Both the position numbers and the translations under genes were made by a program. Shown one piece after another: positions 42,739-52,471 of a stretch of DNA of 64,000 nt. The notes under the pieces were generated by a model, which saw only the letters and a list, made by a program, of their open reading frames with translations, had not been told where the DNA came from and ran no database searches. Numbering within the stretch: position 1 is the stretch's first letter; each line of letters starts with the position of its first letter. The stretch comes from Barnesiella propionica (GTDB taxonomy: Bacteria; Bacteroidota; Bacteroidia; Bacteroidales; Barnesiellaceae), in assembly GCF_025567045.1 (NCBI RefSeq), contig NZ_JAOQJK010000002.1, positions 310,001 through 374,000 on the forward strand. Direction: 5' to 3'.

Positions 42739-42770
42739 AATATATTCTTGTTGATGATACAATCATTCTG

Positions 42771-43946
42771 TTATTTCCGGTCAAAATACCAGTCATGATC
42801 TTTTACCTGAATGATTCCCGGTGTATTTAATGCCGTTTTTATTCGCGTTGTGCTTAGAAAAGGTGTAGTAAGGTAGTTTTGAGCAGACGGGTCTACACTA
42901 TTGATTTTTACATAACCAGAAGAATGGATATATTCTCCGTTACGAAGATACATCGCTACATGAGTTACCCGTCCGTTTTCATTGCCAAAAAAAAGTAAAT
43001 CACCTAATTGACATTCTTTCCATTTTTCCGGAATATTTTTATTTCCGGCGAGCGCTTGTTGAGATGCATCCCGGGACAGAATAACACCGTTTGCGAAATA
43101 ATTCGTTTTTACGAATCCCGAACAGTCTACTCCTTTGACAGATGTGCCTCCCCATAGATATGTGACGCCCATCATGGAACGGGCTGTTTTTTCAATTTTA
43201 TTCATATCTAACGGCTGTGACGCCCATTTGTCAAACTCTTTTGTTTCGCTCCGGTTTATATATCCCTGCCGACCGTCAGGCAATGTCACATATAATTTGT
43301 CTCTTGTACTTTTAGGGGTTTGGGATATTTCCAAGATGCATCCCAGAACGATATCCGAGACGGGAGCGGAATTGTATTTGTCTGTTTGCTCCCAAATATG
43401 TCCGTGATATCCGGTATAGATATAACGTTCTGATTTTCTCCAGGCTGCCATTTCATCTTGTGTTTTTAAAGAAAGAGAAGATGCAGGAATCCAGCTGATA
43501 TAAGAGTCTGGAGTTTGTATGCGATACCATCCTCCTTTTTTTTCCAATATTTTTACCGGGGTTCCCATAATGGCCTGAGTGACCATCTCTGAAGCATGAG
43601 CAGGTTTTTCCCTTAAATGTGCGCAACAAAGGGTGACAATGCCCCAATTTTTATCACCTAAGCGGTTATCCGGTAATATTTTAATATAACTGCTATAGGG
43701 GATATTTTCTTCATTTAGTTTATTTTCCAGAGCGCGCACTGCTTGCGGATTATCAGATTTTCCTTTGAGTATATAATGATCATCTGATACTTTTTCTCCG
43801 GATATTTCAAAAACAGCTATCCGTTTATCCGGTGCATATTCTTTTTTTATTTCGTTTATGCTGTTTTCTAAATTTTGGGCCATACTTGTAAAAGAAAAAC
43901 TTATGAGAGTAAAAAGTAACAATCTGTATAACTTAATGTTTGACAT
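42771..43946 (-). CDS. NlpC/P60 endopeptidase with SH3-like domains (YkfC-like)
   Basis: The 391-residue protein has a signal peptide (to about residue 23, SMAQ) and two bacterial SH3-like regions (about 100-250). The catalytic NlpC/P60 domain follows, with Cys in GVDCSGFVKTNYF, His in RVTHVAMYL and a third polar residue, His, in YIHSSG. It should cut between D-Glu and the diamino acid of peptidoglycan stem peptides in the periplasm. The product is the dipeptide used by the epimerase encoded next. It starts 2 bases after the transglutaminase-like gene. Confidence 0.9.
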   Translation of the reverse strand: MSNIKLYRLLLFTLISFSFTSMAQNLENSINEIKKEYAPDKRIAVFEISGEKVSDDHYILKGKSDNPQAVRALENKLNEENIPYSSYIKILPDNRLGDKNWGIVTLCCAHLREKPAHASEMVTQAIMGTPVKILEKKGGWYRIQTPDSYISWIPASSLSLKTQDEMAAWRKSERYIYTGYHGHIWEQTDKYNSAPVSDIVLGCILEISQTPKSTRDKLYVTLPDGRQGYINRSETKEFDKWASQPLDMNKIEKTARSMMGVTYLWGGTSVKGVDCSGFVKTNYFANGVILSRDASQQALAGNKNIPEKWKECQLGDLLFFGNENGRVTHVAMYLRNGEYIHSSGYVKINSVDPSAQNYLTTPFLSTTRIKTALNTPGIIQVKDHDWYFDRK

Positions 43947-43948
43947 AA

Positions 43949-45394
43949 TTATTTATTTGTTTTATTATATTTTATATCTAAGTGGTAATTCCATAATGGA
44001 TAAAATAGATTTCCGTTTTTCCATTCTACTTCTCCTGTCTGAAAATCTACTGTTTCACTCCTCAGATGCCGTTTAGGAGGATATAACTCTTTTCCATAGT
44101 CACTATTTATCGCGAGGCGGTATGTGTCGATCCCCGTTTTATAGAAATTCCTGATTAAATAATCTTCAGAATCTTGGTTGCCGAATGACATATCTACCGG
44201 AACCCAGCCTATTCCTTCAAAATATATTTCTCCCCAATCGTGTAGATTTACCCGGTTGGGATGAAGCATCCAGCCGCTCTGCCATCTGGCAGGGATGCCC
44301 TGACTTCTTAACATTGTGATGTATAACAATGTAACCTGTCCGCAATCGCCGTGTTTCATATTTATAACATATTCCGGAATATTGGGAATAGTACTGTATT
44401 CCAAAGCTCCCGCCCAGGAAAAATTTTGATCTATCCAGTCATAGATTAATGCAGCCTTCCGAATGGGATTCTTTTCTTGACCGACAATCTCTTTCGCCAT
44501 TTTGGAAATTCTTTCACTGAATAAAATATGAGGATTACGCTGGCTGGTGTAGGTTCTATATAAGTAACTATTTGTATTATATGGTTTTAAATCGTTCTGC
44601 ATTTTTTTTGGAAAAAAATATTGAGAATGGGCCATATAGCTGAAATTAATACTGAAAACCGTCGCTGAGTCCTTTATTGCCGTTTTTTCCATATATACTG
44701 ATCTATGTGGACTATTTGCCGGAGATATCAGATGCTTTTCCGGAATACTTTTCCATAATTTAATTTGGGTTTGCCGTTCTATTTCCTGGGGAAAAGGCAA
44801 CCAGCAACGAATAGTTTCTCCGTGCGGAACCACATTGGGTTTTACGGTGAGAGTAAAAGTAATATCCATTTCGACAGAATCGGACAAGAGGCCGGACTGG
44901 AGAGTTGATTTAATAATATGATCCGTATGTTTTAACCGGAAATCACGGCTATAGGTATCTATATAGGTTTCATCTTGTCTCAGACTATCCAACTCCGGTG
45001 CAAGTCGGATTAAATTACTTATAGCTTTGCGAAAATACATTTTTTTTCCATCGATTACACGTGTTTCCAGCCATTTATCTTTTTCCCAGTGAGCTATAAG
45101 AGTACTGTCTGCATTTGGTATCTTTTGGAATATCTGTTGTATTCCGTCTGTTTGAGATATGCTAAAATCCCGGCGTATACGTTGAATGATTTGGGACAGG
45201 GAATCTATCTGCCATCTGTTTTTTTCCGGATATACTGTTTGAATGGAATCTATATATGCTTGTGCTTTATTTAATTCTCCATTCTGTATCAATGAGTCTG
45301 CCCGGTCTTGCCATGATGTTATATTTTTTTGTTTTTGACATCCGGAAAAAAGAATTGAAATTCCCGATAAAAATAGTAGTAAAAAATATCTCAT
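43949..45394 (-). CDS. Transglutaminase-like lipoprotein
   Basis: The start at 45394 gives 481 residues and a lipoprotein signal (LFSGC). After an N-terminal helical region and a beta domain, a transglutaminase-like core carries the full triad: Cys in HGDCGQVTLLY, His in VNLHDWGEIYF and Asp in WVPVDMSFGN. Such proteins are cysteine peptidases or transferases. The operon with the endopeptidase and epimerase suggests that it works on peptidoglycan peptides, possibly as the first enzyme. A TATTTTTG box lies about 20 bases before the start. There is an 82-base gap to bioD. Confidence 0.85.
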   Translation of the reverse strand: MRYFLLLFLSGISILFSGCQKQKNITSWQDRADSLIQNGELNKAQAYIDSIQTVYPEKNRWQIDSLSQIIQRIRRDFSISQTDGIQQIFQKIPNADSTLIAHWEKDKWLETRVIDGKKMYFRKAISNLIRLAPELDSLRQDETYIDTYSRDFRLKHTDHIIKSTLQSGLLSDSVEMDITFTLTVKPNVVPHGETIRCWLPFPQEIERQTQIKLWKSIPEKHLISPANSPHRSVYMEKTAIKDSATVFSINFSYMAHSQYFFPKKMQNDLKPYNTNSYLYRTYTSQRNPHILFSERISKMAKEIVGQEKNPIRKAALIYDWIDQNFSWAGALEYSTIPNIPEYVINMKHGDCGQVTLLYITMLRSQGIPARWQSGWMLHPNRVNLHDWGEIYFEGIGWVPVDMSFGNQDSEDYLIRNFYKTGIDTYRLAINSDYGKELYPPKRHLRSETVDFQTGEVEWKNGNLFYPLWNYHLDIKYNKTNK

Positions 45395-45476
45395 GTATAT
45401 GAATTTTAAACAAAAATACATTTTTTGTTCGTTAATTCCATACAATTAATAACTTTTTATACAGATAATATTAAAT

Positions 45477-46118
45477 CTATAAACATATTTGTGGTAATTC
45501 CCAGAAAAAAGTTTTAGGATGATAATAGAGTAAATAATCCCGAATGATCCGTATCGTATCTTTTTCTATGATTTCATCCGATACAGGAAATTGATTATAT
45601 ATTACGGCATATATTTCCAGGTTTCTTTTCGCTAATGCTTCCAAAGAGAGTATGGTATGATTTATACTGCCCAGCCGTCCGGACGTAACTAATATTACCG
45701 GATATTTTTCTTCTGAAATAAAATCAATAGTCAGTTTTTCCCGGGTGATAGGAACCATTAATCCTCCGGCTCCTTCCAGCAATACGCAGTCATATTTTTG
45801 TATAAGTTTTTCAGTAGATAGTTTGATCTTTTCCAGATTTATTTTTTCATTATCAATTTCGGCTGCCAGATGCGGAGAGGCCGGATAAGAAAATACGATG
45901 GGGTAGGTAAGTCCTTCGATATCTTCTTGAGTAGGAGTTATTCCCATAATTTTACGGTGTAGAACGATGTCTTCGGAATAACCTTTATTGCCGGTTTGAA
46001 TAAATTTTTGGGTGATAGTCCTGATACCCTCTTTGTTCATTTTCCTTGCCAGCCATCCGGTAGCATAGCTTTTGCCTATATTCGTGTCGATACCGGAAAT
46101 AAAATAAACCTGTTTCAT
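45477..46118 (-). CDS. bioD: Dethiobiotin synthetase
   Basis: From the start at 46118 (MKQVYFISGIDTNIGKSY) the protein has 213 residues, typical of BioD. It has the P-loop GIDTNIGKSY, the block VLLEGAGGLMVPI and LVTSGRLGSINHTIL. It closes the ureido ring of dethiobiotin from DAPA, CO2 and ATP. It is the last gene of the biotin operon, 7 bases after bioGC. Confidence 0.93.
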   Translation of the reverse strand: MKQVYFISGIDTNIGKSYATGWLARKMNKEGIRTITQKFIQTGNKGYSEDIVLHRKIMGITPTQEDIEGLTYPIVFSYPASPHLAAEIDNEKINLEKIKLSTEKLIQKYDCVLLEGAGGLMVPITREKLTIDFISEEKYPVILVTSGRLGSINHTILSLEALAKRNLEIYAVIYNQFPVSDEIIEKDTIRIIRDYLLYYHPKTFFWELPQICL

Positions 46119-46125
46119 GATATAT

Positions 46126-47514
46126 TTACTTTTTTCGTCCTGTAATATAGATAGGATGGTATGTAAGCGATACCCCTTTTTTCGTTGTGTATAATTCCCG
46201 ATAGTCGTATTCAAACCGGGACAATTTGCTCTTATTCCAATGTTCTTGCATAATACCGTTTACTCCTGTCGATTTTAAATGTCGCAGAACATCACGAGGG
46301 GATGGAAATACCAATGATATAATCTCTTCTGTAATTTCTACAGAATCAAAATAGCGAGAAAATAGAGAATTCAGATATTCCACATTTTCATATTTTAATC
46401 CACAGTTTGTTATTGTTTTTATTTCTTGCAGATTATTAATTCCGAAAGTGCTAAAAGCGATTACACCGCCCGATGCCAGATTTTTTTCTATCTTTCGCAA
46501 AAAGGTTTCCAGATCAGTAAACCATTGTATGGCAGAAGATGAAGCTATCAGATCATAAGTTTCAGAGAATACTATTTTTTCAGCATCCCCAGGTATAAAT
46601 ACGAACTTGTTCTGGATGTCGGAAATATAAGGTTCCATCTCTATGCAAAGATCATTTATCATAAAGAAGTCCGGAGAATATTTTTTAGCCAGTTTGCGGG
46701 TCAGGAATCCTGTTCCGCAGCCTATTTCCAATATGCGATTTTTTTCGGAAATAGGATAGGGATGTATCAGCTTATTTAAACTATCTGCAATATGCATTTG
46801 CACTTTAGCGCCTTTATTGTATGATTCCGCCGTTTTTCCAAAACGGTTAGCTATCAGTTTTTTATCAATGCGATCACTGTATATTTTTCGGAATAAATCG
46901 ATAAAATGTGCATCATTGGTTTTTATGACATGAGGATGAGTACTCCATGCTCTCTTCTGATTTTCTGCCGGAAATATCATATCACGGGTTCCGATGATTA
47001 TTTCATCCCATTGATATTCCGGAGGATTAATTTCTTTGACCTGATTTCCAATATTCTCCAGCTCTTTTTTTAGATCATCCAGTTTTCTGTCAGGCAAATG
47101 ATTTTGAAAAGATTCCAAGACTTCCTTTTGTCCGCACATTCTTCTGTAGAATTTGTGTAAAGTTTGTTCATTGAGAGAATCAAGGGTACCCTGGAATATG
47201 GCAGGGGGGATGCCATATTCATCGTCAATAGCCGGGATGGTTCCGTTTATAGCCGTACTTTTTATTATGGGAAGTGCCGTATTTGAAAGAATAACCGAAG
47301 AAGCCCATACGCCGAAAGACCATGCATAAACACATATTGTTTGATAGGGCCGGAAAAGGGATTCGTCAAAATCCAGACAGGTATAATCATAGCAGATACA
47401 ACAATCACATCCTATAGAATTCAGTTCACGGAACGGTTTTTCGTCCATGCCCCAACCGGCAAATATTAGAATTAAATTGGGGCTATCGCAATGTGACACA
47501 AAATAATATTTCAT
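46126..47514 (-). CDS. bioG-bioC: BioG-BioC fusion: pimeloyl-ACP methyl ester esterase and malonyl-ACP O-methyltransferase
   Basis: The protein has 462 residues from the start at 47514. Residues 1-205 are BioG (DUF452), an alpha/beta hydrolase with the elbow YAWSFGVWAS and the late His in NDAHFIDLF. Residues 210-462 are BioC, with the SAM site LEIGCGTGFLTRKL, then SSAIQWFTD and HLKSTGVNGI. BioC caps malonyl-ACP with a methyl group so that fatty-acid synthesis can make the pimeloyl chain, and BioG removes it at the end. Having both on one chain pairs the entry and exit steps. The start overlaps the bioF stop by 4 bases. Confidence 0.93.
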   Translation of the reverse strand: MKYYFVSHCDSPNLILIFAGWGMDEKPFRELNSIGCDCCICYDYTCLDFDESLFRPYQTICVYAWSFGVWASSVILSNTALPIIKSTAINGTIPAIDDEYGIPPAIFQGTLDSLNEQTLHKFYRRMCGQKEVLESFQNHLPDRKLDDLKKELENIGNQVKEINPPEYQWDEIIIGTRDMIFPAENQKRAWSTHPHVIKTNDAHFIDLFRKIYSDRIDKKLIANRFGKTAESYNKGAKVQMHIADSLNKLIHPYPISEKNRILEIGCGTGFLTRKLAKKYSPDFFMINDLCIEMEPYISDIQNKFVFIPGDAEKIVFSETYDLIASSSAIQWFTDLETFLRKIEKNLASGGVIAFSTFGINNLQEIKTITNCGLKYENVEYLNSLFSRYFDSVEITEEIISLVFPSPRDVLRHLKSTGVNGIMQEHWNKSKLSRFEYDYRELYTTKKGVSLTYHPIYITGRKK

Positions 47515-48668
47515 ATTTTGCAAGTATTTAGATTTATAACTAACCTTTCTATTTGTTCTTCGGTACACGCTGCGTGAAGTGATATGCGCAGTCTTGAAGT
47601 TCCTTCCGGTACGGTAGGAGGCCTTACCGGCAATAAATAGAAACCGTGACGTTGTAAATAAAGAGATGCATTGACAGCGCTGTCTGCCGTACCGGTTATA
47701 AACGGTATAATATGACTTTTGCTATTACTCTTTAACTTGTCTGTCTTTTCTCTCAACAAACGGCTAATATGTGAGAGGTAAATTCTTTTATCGTTCATAT
47801 AGACCATTTTGTTAAGAACAAACGATGTCCACTGCAGATTTACCGGTGGCAAAGCAGTCGTAAAAATAAGAGGTCTCATCGTGTTTACCAGGTATGATTT
47901 AATTTCCTTGGAACAGATGAGATATGCACCTATAGAAGCTAAGGCTTTTCCGAATGTTCCTACCAGAAAATCTATATCATGCAGATGATCGTATTGTTCA
48001 CTACAGCCCAAACCTCGTTCACCTCTTACGCCGAATGCATGAGCCTCGTCAACATATAAAAAAACATTTCCATATTGTTTTTTCAATTCTACCAAGCGAT
48101 TCAGGTCGCATTCGTCCCCGTCCATACTGAAAATACTTTCTGTCACAATAAAAATATGTTCATAGTTACGGTGGTTTTCAGATAATAGTCGTTCCAATTG
48201 TTCATAGTTATTATGACGAAAACGAATACACCGGGCTCTGGATAGTCCTATACCGTCCACTATACTGGCATGTACGAGTTTATCTGCCAGAATAAGAGAA
48301 TGATGATCTGCAACCGCAGGTAATATTCCGCTATTAGCATGATAACCGCTATTGAATACCAATGCGGCTTCCGAATCGAATAATCTTGCCAGTTGTTTTT
48401 CCAGATAATCATACTCGCCAGAGTTCCCGGTAAGAAGACGGGATGAGGATGAAGTAAAACTGAACTTTCCGGGTGACACATGCGATAAAAATTCTTCTTT
48501 TAACGCTGTATCTCCGGCTAACCCCAGATAATCATTGGAAGACAAGTTCAACATATGTTTACCATCTTTAATAATCTCATATCCGCATTCTTTTACTGTG
48601 GGTAAAATGCGCAGATTACCTTTTTCTGTAATGGAAGATAATTGTTTTGAAAAATAAGAATTCGTCAT
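47511..48668 (-). CDS. bioF: 8-amino-7-oxononanoate synthase
   Basis: The 385-residue PLP enzyme has the BioF pattern: [14 protein letters not shown] near residue 40, [28 protein letters not shown], and the PLP Lys in [13 protein letters not shown]. It joins pimeloyl-ACP and L-alanine. Both its ends overlap neighbours by 4 bases (bioA upstream, bioGC downstream), so the operon is tightly coupled. Confidence 0.95.
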   Translation of the reverse strand: MTNSYFSKQLSSITEKGNLRILPTVKECGYEIIKDGKHMLNLSSNDYLGLAGDTALKEEFLSHVSPGKFSFTSSSSRLLTGNSGEYDYLEKQLARLFDSEAALVFNSGYHANSGILPAVADHHSLILADKLVHASIVDGIGLSRARCIRFRHNNYEQLERLLSENHRNYEHIFIVTESIFSMDGDECDLNRLVELKKQYGNVFLYVDEAHAFGVRGERGLGCSEQYDHLHDIDFLVGTFGKALASIGAYLICSKEIKSYLVNTMRPLIFTTALPPVNLQWTSFVLNKMVYMNDKRIYLSHISRLLREKTDKLKSNSKSHIIPFITGTADSAVNASLYLQRHGFYLLPVRPPTVPEGTSRLRISLHAACTEEQIERLVINLNTCKI

Positions 48669-49933
48669 GACTGTAATTTTACTACTTCAAGTAAAGCGGA
48701 TGTCAATTGGCTTAGTTCCTCCGGTTCAATAATGAAAGGTGGCATAATATACACTAATTTGCCGAATGGTCTTACCCAGACGTTCCGTTCGACGAATTGT
48801 TTTTGAATATCAGCCATGTTTACAGCTATTTTCATCTCGATAACACCAATAGAACCGAGAACACGTACATCTGCCACCTGAGGCAATTCACGGGCCGGGG
48901 CTAATTCCCTTTTCATTTGCATTTCTATATCGTGTACTTTCTTCTCCCAATCCGATGATAAAAGCAACGATACGGATGCTTTAGCTATCGCACATGCCAG
49001 AGGATTACCCATAAAAGTAGGGCCATGCATGAATACACCAGGATCGCCGCTCGAGATAGTATGTGCTATTTTTTCTGTCGTGAGTGTTGCTGCCAAAGTC
49101 AGGTATCCTCCTGTAAGTGCTTTTCCGATGCACATGATATCAGGAGTGACACCGGCATGTTCCCAGGCAAATAATTTTCCGGTACGTCCGAAACCGGTCG
49201 CTATTTCATCGAAGATCAGCAATACTCCGTATTTTTCACATAAACGTTTTGCTTCTTTCAGATATTGAGGATGATAAAACCACATGCCTCCGGCTCCCTG
49301 AACAATGGGTTCCAGTATAAATGCAGCGAAATGCCCTGCATATTTTTCGAATGCAGTTTCCAGTGGTTGAATGTCCGTTTCGTCCCATTCGGAATCAAAC
49401 CGGCTGGAGGGTGACGGTATAAAATATCGTTTTGGCAAAGCTTCTCCGAAAAGGGAATGCATGCCTGTGACCGGATCGCAAACGGACATAGCATTCCAGG
49501 TATCTCCATGATAGCCGGAACGAATAGTGATAAAATTACATTTTTCTTTTTCTCCTTTAGCGTGCCAAAATTGTATCGCCATTTTAAGAGCGACTTCTAC
49601 CGAGACAGAACCAGAGTCGCAATAAAAAATATGCTGCATGGAAGATGGAACTATTTTCAGCAATAATTCTCCGAGTTCTATGGCTGGGCGATGAGTTAAA
49701 CCGCCGAACATAATATGAGACATATCTTCCAGTTGGTTCCGGGCTGCGTTATTCAGTACAGGATGGTTGTATCCGTGGATGGCGGCCCACCAAGAAGACA
49801 TACCGTCTATGAGCCTGTGTCCGTCTTCAAGTTCTATATATACACCTTCTGCCCTCCGGACAGGATAGGTTGGCAATGGATCTATCGTAGATGTGTACGG
49901 ATGCCATAAGTGTTCCGAATCAAAATTTTCCAT
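48665..49933 (-). CDS. bioA: Adenosylmethionine-8-amino-7-oxononanoate aminotransferase
   Basis: From the ATG at 49933 the enzyme has 422 residues. Class III aminotransferase landmarks are [14 protein letters not shown] at the start, [34 protein letters not shown] with the PLP-binding Asp, and [16 protein letters not shown] with the catalytic Lys. It transfers an amino group from SAM to make DAPA. Its start overlaps the stop of a small upstream ORF by one base (TAATG). Confidence 0.95.
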   Translation of the reverse strand: MENFDSEHLWHPYTSTIDPLPTYPVRRAEGVYIELEDGHRLIDGMSSWWAAIHGYNHPVLNNAARNQLEDMSHIMFGGLTHRPAIELGELLLKIVPSSMQHIFYCDSGSVSVEVALKMAIQFWHAKGEKEKCNFITIRSGYHGDTWNAMSVCDPVTGMHSLFGEALPKRYFIPSPSSRFDSEWDETDIQPLETAFEKYAGHFAAFILEPIVQGAGGMWFYHPQYLKEAKRLCEKYGVLLIFDEIATGFGRTGKLFAWEHAGVTPDIMCIGKALTGGYLTLAATLTTEKIAHTISSGDPGVFMHGPTFMGNPLACAIAKASVSLLLSSDWEKKVHDIEMQMKRELAPARELPQVADVRVLGSIGVIEMKIAVNMADIQKQFVERNVWVRPFGKLVYIMPPFIIEPEELSQLTSALLEVVKLQS

Positions 49934-50316
49934 TAAGTTATATTTTGCAATAAAAAACCGGCAACACATAAATAGTATGTATTTCCGGTTCGAAATTTGT
50001 TATAAACAGATTCAGTTGAAGTATGGAAAACCGATGTGCAATTACTGTTCCATGCTTCTTTCAAAATTACTTCGGAATGAAGTATTATTTTATAGAAAAA
50101 ATCTTCTGGCCGCTTTTCTTTTTCTTCATTATCTATATATGAAATCTTTTCGGTTGTAAGAGAGGAGGTTTGTTTTTTCAAGGAAATATCAGTGATCCGA
50201 TAATCCAGCGTACCTATATTTACACACTTTCCCATACTGCAAAAAGCAGCGAATTTATGCCGGCTCCAACGCCGGAAATGTAAAATGACCTGCGATAAGT
50301 GTATGTGTGTATTCAT
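49933..50316 (-). CDS. Small ORF heading the biotin operon, resembling a TonB-receptor N-terminal extension
   Basis: From the ATG at 50316 this encodes 127 residues. The first 45 contain [20 protein letters not shown], then [10 protein letters not shown]. From memory, this pattern (aromatic-Arg-x-Ser-Arg, F-x-S-x-G-K, I-G-x-L) recurs in the cytoplasmic extension that precedes the signal peptide in some Bacteroidetes TonB-dependent receptors, but here no signal peptide, plug or barrel follows. The remainder is unlike any family I know. Two facts argue that it is translated: a good promoter lies 20 bases upstream and its stop overlaps bioA as TAATG. It may be a regulator, a leader ORF for coupling, or the relic of a receptor. 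Confidence 0.55.
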   Translation of the reverse strand: MNTHIHLSQVILHFRRWSRHKFAAFCSMGKCVNIGTLDYRITDISLKKQTSSLTTEKISYIDNEEKEKRPEDFFYKIILHSEVILKEAWNSNCTSVFHTSTESVYNKFRTGNTYYLCVAGFLLQNIT

Positions 50317-50335
50317 AAATAAACGCTTGTGCGAA

Positions 50336-50366
50336 CAAATGTACAAATAATATTTCTATTTACGAA
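50336..50366 (-). promoter_or_regulatory. Promoter of the biotin operon
   Basis: Minus-strand TTCG (50366-50363), 19 bases, TACATTTG (50343-50336). Transcription would start just before the small ORF at 50316. I see no clear BirA-type palindrome. Confidence 0.55.
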
Positions 50367-50486
50367 TGAATAAAGGTTTTCTTAAAACTTTATCAACCAA
50401 TTGGCAGTTTCTTGTTATATTTGAACACCGAAAGGTTAAAATGGACAATTCATTTATCCTGAATATAATCTTTTACTCTAAATAAG

Positions 50487-51422
50487 ATGAATAAGATTCT
50501 TAAATATAGCATAGTATCTATTTTTAATATGCTTTTAATTTCTTGCAATACAGGCGTTGAAAGTACAAAGAGAATTACTGTTAAAGATGTAATAAAAGAA
50601 ATCCCGAAAAGTAAAGAAGAAGTCTTTGCAGAAGATTATTTCAGAACGGAAGGTTGTGAAAAATGGCTTCCGGGAAAATTGTTTATATATATTGATGACA
50701 AGTTATCGGTCGTATTACATCCTGAAACACCGGAACCATCTGATTCAATGTCTTTAAAAGGTAAAATATTTACATATATTGGCGGCACAGAGGAGACTGT
50801 ATTCGGTGATAAATATTACTATAATCTTATTTTCGAATGCGATAGAAAGAAATATCGATTTGAAACGGGAAAAACAAAAGAGGAAATAAGTGAAATGAAC
50901 TATGTTCCCGTCATACCGCCGTTGATCGCTATAGATCAAATCAATATAGTAAAACAATTGTTGGAAAACCGGATTTTATATATTAAAACTCCCATTTGGT
51001 ATAATGATAATGGAGAAATGATATCCGGAAGAAAGTTGATTCCGGTAAAAATTACGGATGCCGTACCCGGCAATACCGTTTTTCCTGTCAGGATTAATTT
51101 TATAGATGAGCAGGGAAATGCCGGAAGTGTGTATATGACTTTGCAAACTTCTTCCCGTACACAATATGTTACGTTTGACAAACTTTTCAGTTTCGATAAT
51201 CCACGTGTGGCTTATAAAAATATAACGGATCAGGTGTGGGATAATATAACACGTGGAAAAGTAGCCAACGGAATGACGAAGGAGGAGTGTCAGCTATCAT
51301 TGGGTGTGCCTTCGGAAATAAGAAGGATACCGACATATAGCGGACTTAAAGAGCAATGGAGTTATGGTACAGGTACTTATCTATTCTTTTCCGATGGAGT
51401 ACTGATTGATTACAGATTATAA
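50487..51422 (+). CDS. Lipoprotein with a C-terminal BamE/SmpA-like motif
   Basis: The 311-residue protein has a lipoprotein signal (MLLISC, Cys near residue 20) and a mostly beta body without a known match. The last 55 residues (KVANGMTKEECQLSLGVPSE, then EQWSYG and YLFFSDGVLIDY) follow the BamE/SmpA fold pattern: G-M-T-x-E, a helix, G-x-P, W-x-Y, F-x-x-G-x-L. A periplasmic role is likely, but membership of the BAM complex cannot be inferred. A TATATTTG box (50416-50423) lies upstream; murB follows after 20 bases. Confidence 0.7.
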   Translation: MNKILKYSIVSIFNMLLISCNTGVESTKRITVKDVIKEIPKSKEEVFAEDYFRTEGCEKWLPGKLFIYIDDKLSVVLHPETPEPSDSMSLKGKIFTYIGGTEETVFGDKYYYNLIFECDRKKYRFETGKTKEEISEMNYVPVIPPLIAIDQINIVKQLLENRILYIKTPIWYNDNGEMISGRKLIPVKITDAVPGNTVFPVRINFIDEQGNAGSVYMTLQTSSRTQYVTFDKLFSFDNPRVAYKNITDQVWDNITRGKVANGMTKEECQLSLGVPSEIRRIPTYSGLKEQWSYGTGTYLFFSDGVLIDYRL

Positions 51423-51442
51423 ATTAAACAATAAATAGAGAT

Positions 51443-52453
51443 ATGTTTATTCAGGAAAATTTTTCTATACAAGAGCTTCATACGTTCCATATACCAGTAA
51501 AAACGCGCTGGTTCGCTGAATATGAATCCATTGAAGAACTTAAAGTTTTACTTCAAATGGATATTGTCAAAAATAATTTGTTTTTTCATATTGGAGGCGG
51601 AAGTAATTTGTTGTTTACAAAAGATTATCCTGGAGTGATAATACACTCGAAAATTCGTTTTATAGAGACTGTTGGAGAGACTTCGGATGAAATTTTTATA
51701 GAAGTCGGTTCCGGAATTGTTTGGGACGATTTTGTGGCATGGTGTGTCGATCATGGATATGGAGGTGCCGAGAACCTTTCATATATTCCTGGAGAAGTAG
51801 GAGCTAGTGCCATTCAAAATATAGGGGCCTATGGAGCCGAAGTAAAAGATATTATTGAACGGGTGGAAACTGTAGATATTAAAACAGGAAAATCCCGTAT
51901 TTTTACAATTTCGGAATGTAAATATGGTTATCGTAGTAGTATTTTTAAACAATCTCTAAAAGGAAAATATATTGTAACGTCGGTGGTTTTCAGATTGAAT
52001 AAGAAACCGGTATTGAATTTGGACTACGGGAATATAAGGGAAGCATTCGAAAATATGCCGGAAAAGAATTTAAGAAGTCTGAGAGAGGCTATTATTTCTA
52101 TCCGCAAAAAGAAATTACCAGAACCTGATGAATTGGGGAGTGCCGGCAGTTTTTTTATGAATCCGGTTATCTCGTTAGATAAATATGTGGCATTAAAACA
52201 AACTTATCCGGATATGCCTTATTATCCGATGGGAAGTGATCGGGTTAAAATACCGGCTGCCTGGCTTATTGACCGCTGCGGATGGAAAGGGAAAACAGTG
52301 GGAGGAGCTGCTGTTTATGACAAGCAATGTCTTGTTATCGTAAATAAGAACGAAGCGACTTCCGAAGATGTAATAAAACTGTCTCAAATGATACAAGAAT
52401 CTGTCTCCGATAAATACGGGATAAGCATACAACCTGAAGTGAATTTTATTTGA
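51443..52453 (+). CDS. murB: UDP-N-acetylenolpyruvoylglucosamine reductase
   Basis: The 336-residue enzyme is a type I MurB. It has the FAD-binding part IGGGSNLLFTKDYPGVII, the block GYGGAENLSYIPGEVGASAI, YRSSIFKQSL, the catalytic Ser loop ELGSAGSFFMNPVI, and RCGWKGKTVGGAAVYDKQ towards the end. It makes UDP-MurNAc in the cytoplasm for cell-wall synthesis. An MBL-fold gene follows after 18 bases, an arrangement common in Bacteroidetes. Confidence 0.95.
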   Translation: MFIQENFSIQELHTFHIPVKTRWFAEYESIEELKVLLQMDIVKNNLFFHIGGGSNLLFTKDYPGVIIHSKIRFIETVGETSDEIFIEVGSGIVWDDFVAWCVDHGYGGAENLSYIPGEVGASAIQNIGAYGAEVKDIIERVETVDIKTGKSRIFTISECKYGYRSSIFKQSLKGKYIVTSVVFRLNKKPVLNLDYGNIREAFENMPEKNLRSLREAIISIRKKKLPEPDELGSAGSFFMNPVISLDKYVALKQTYPDMPYYPMGSDRVKIPAAWLIDRCGWKGKTVGGAAVYDKQCLVIVNKNEATSEDVIKLSQMIQESVSDKYGISIQPEVNFI

Positions 52454-52471
52454 ATAATAAGAGCAAGAATT

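Noticed and set aside
50317..50486. BirA-type operator upstream of the biotin operon
   Set aside because: I looked for an inverted repeat at the promoter and found none that is convincing.
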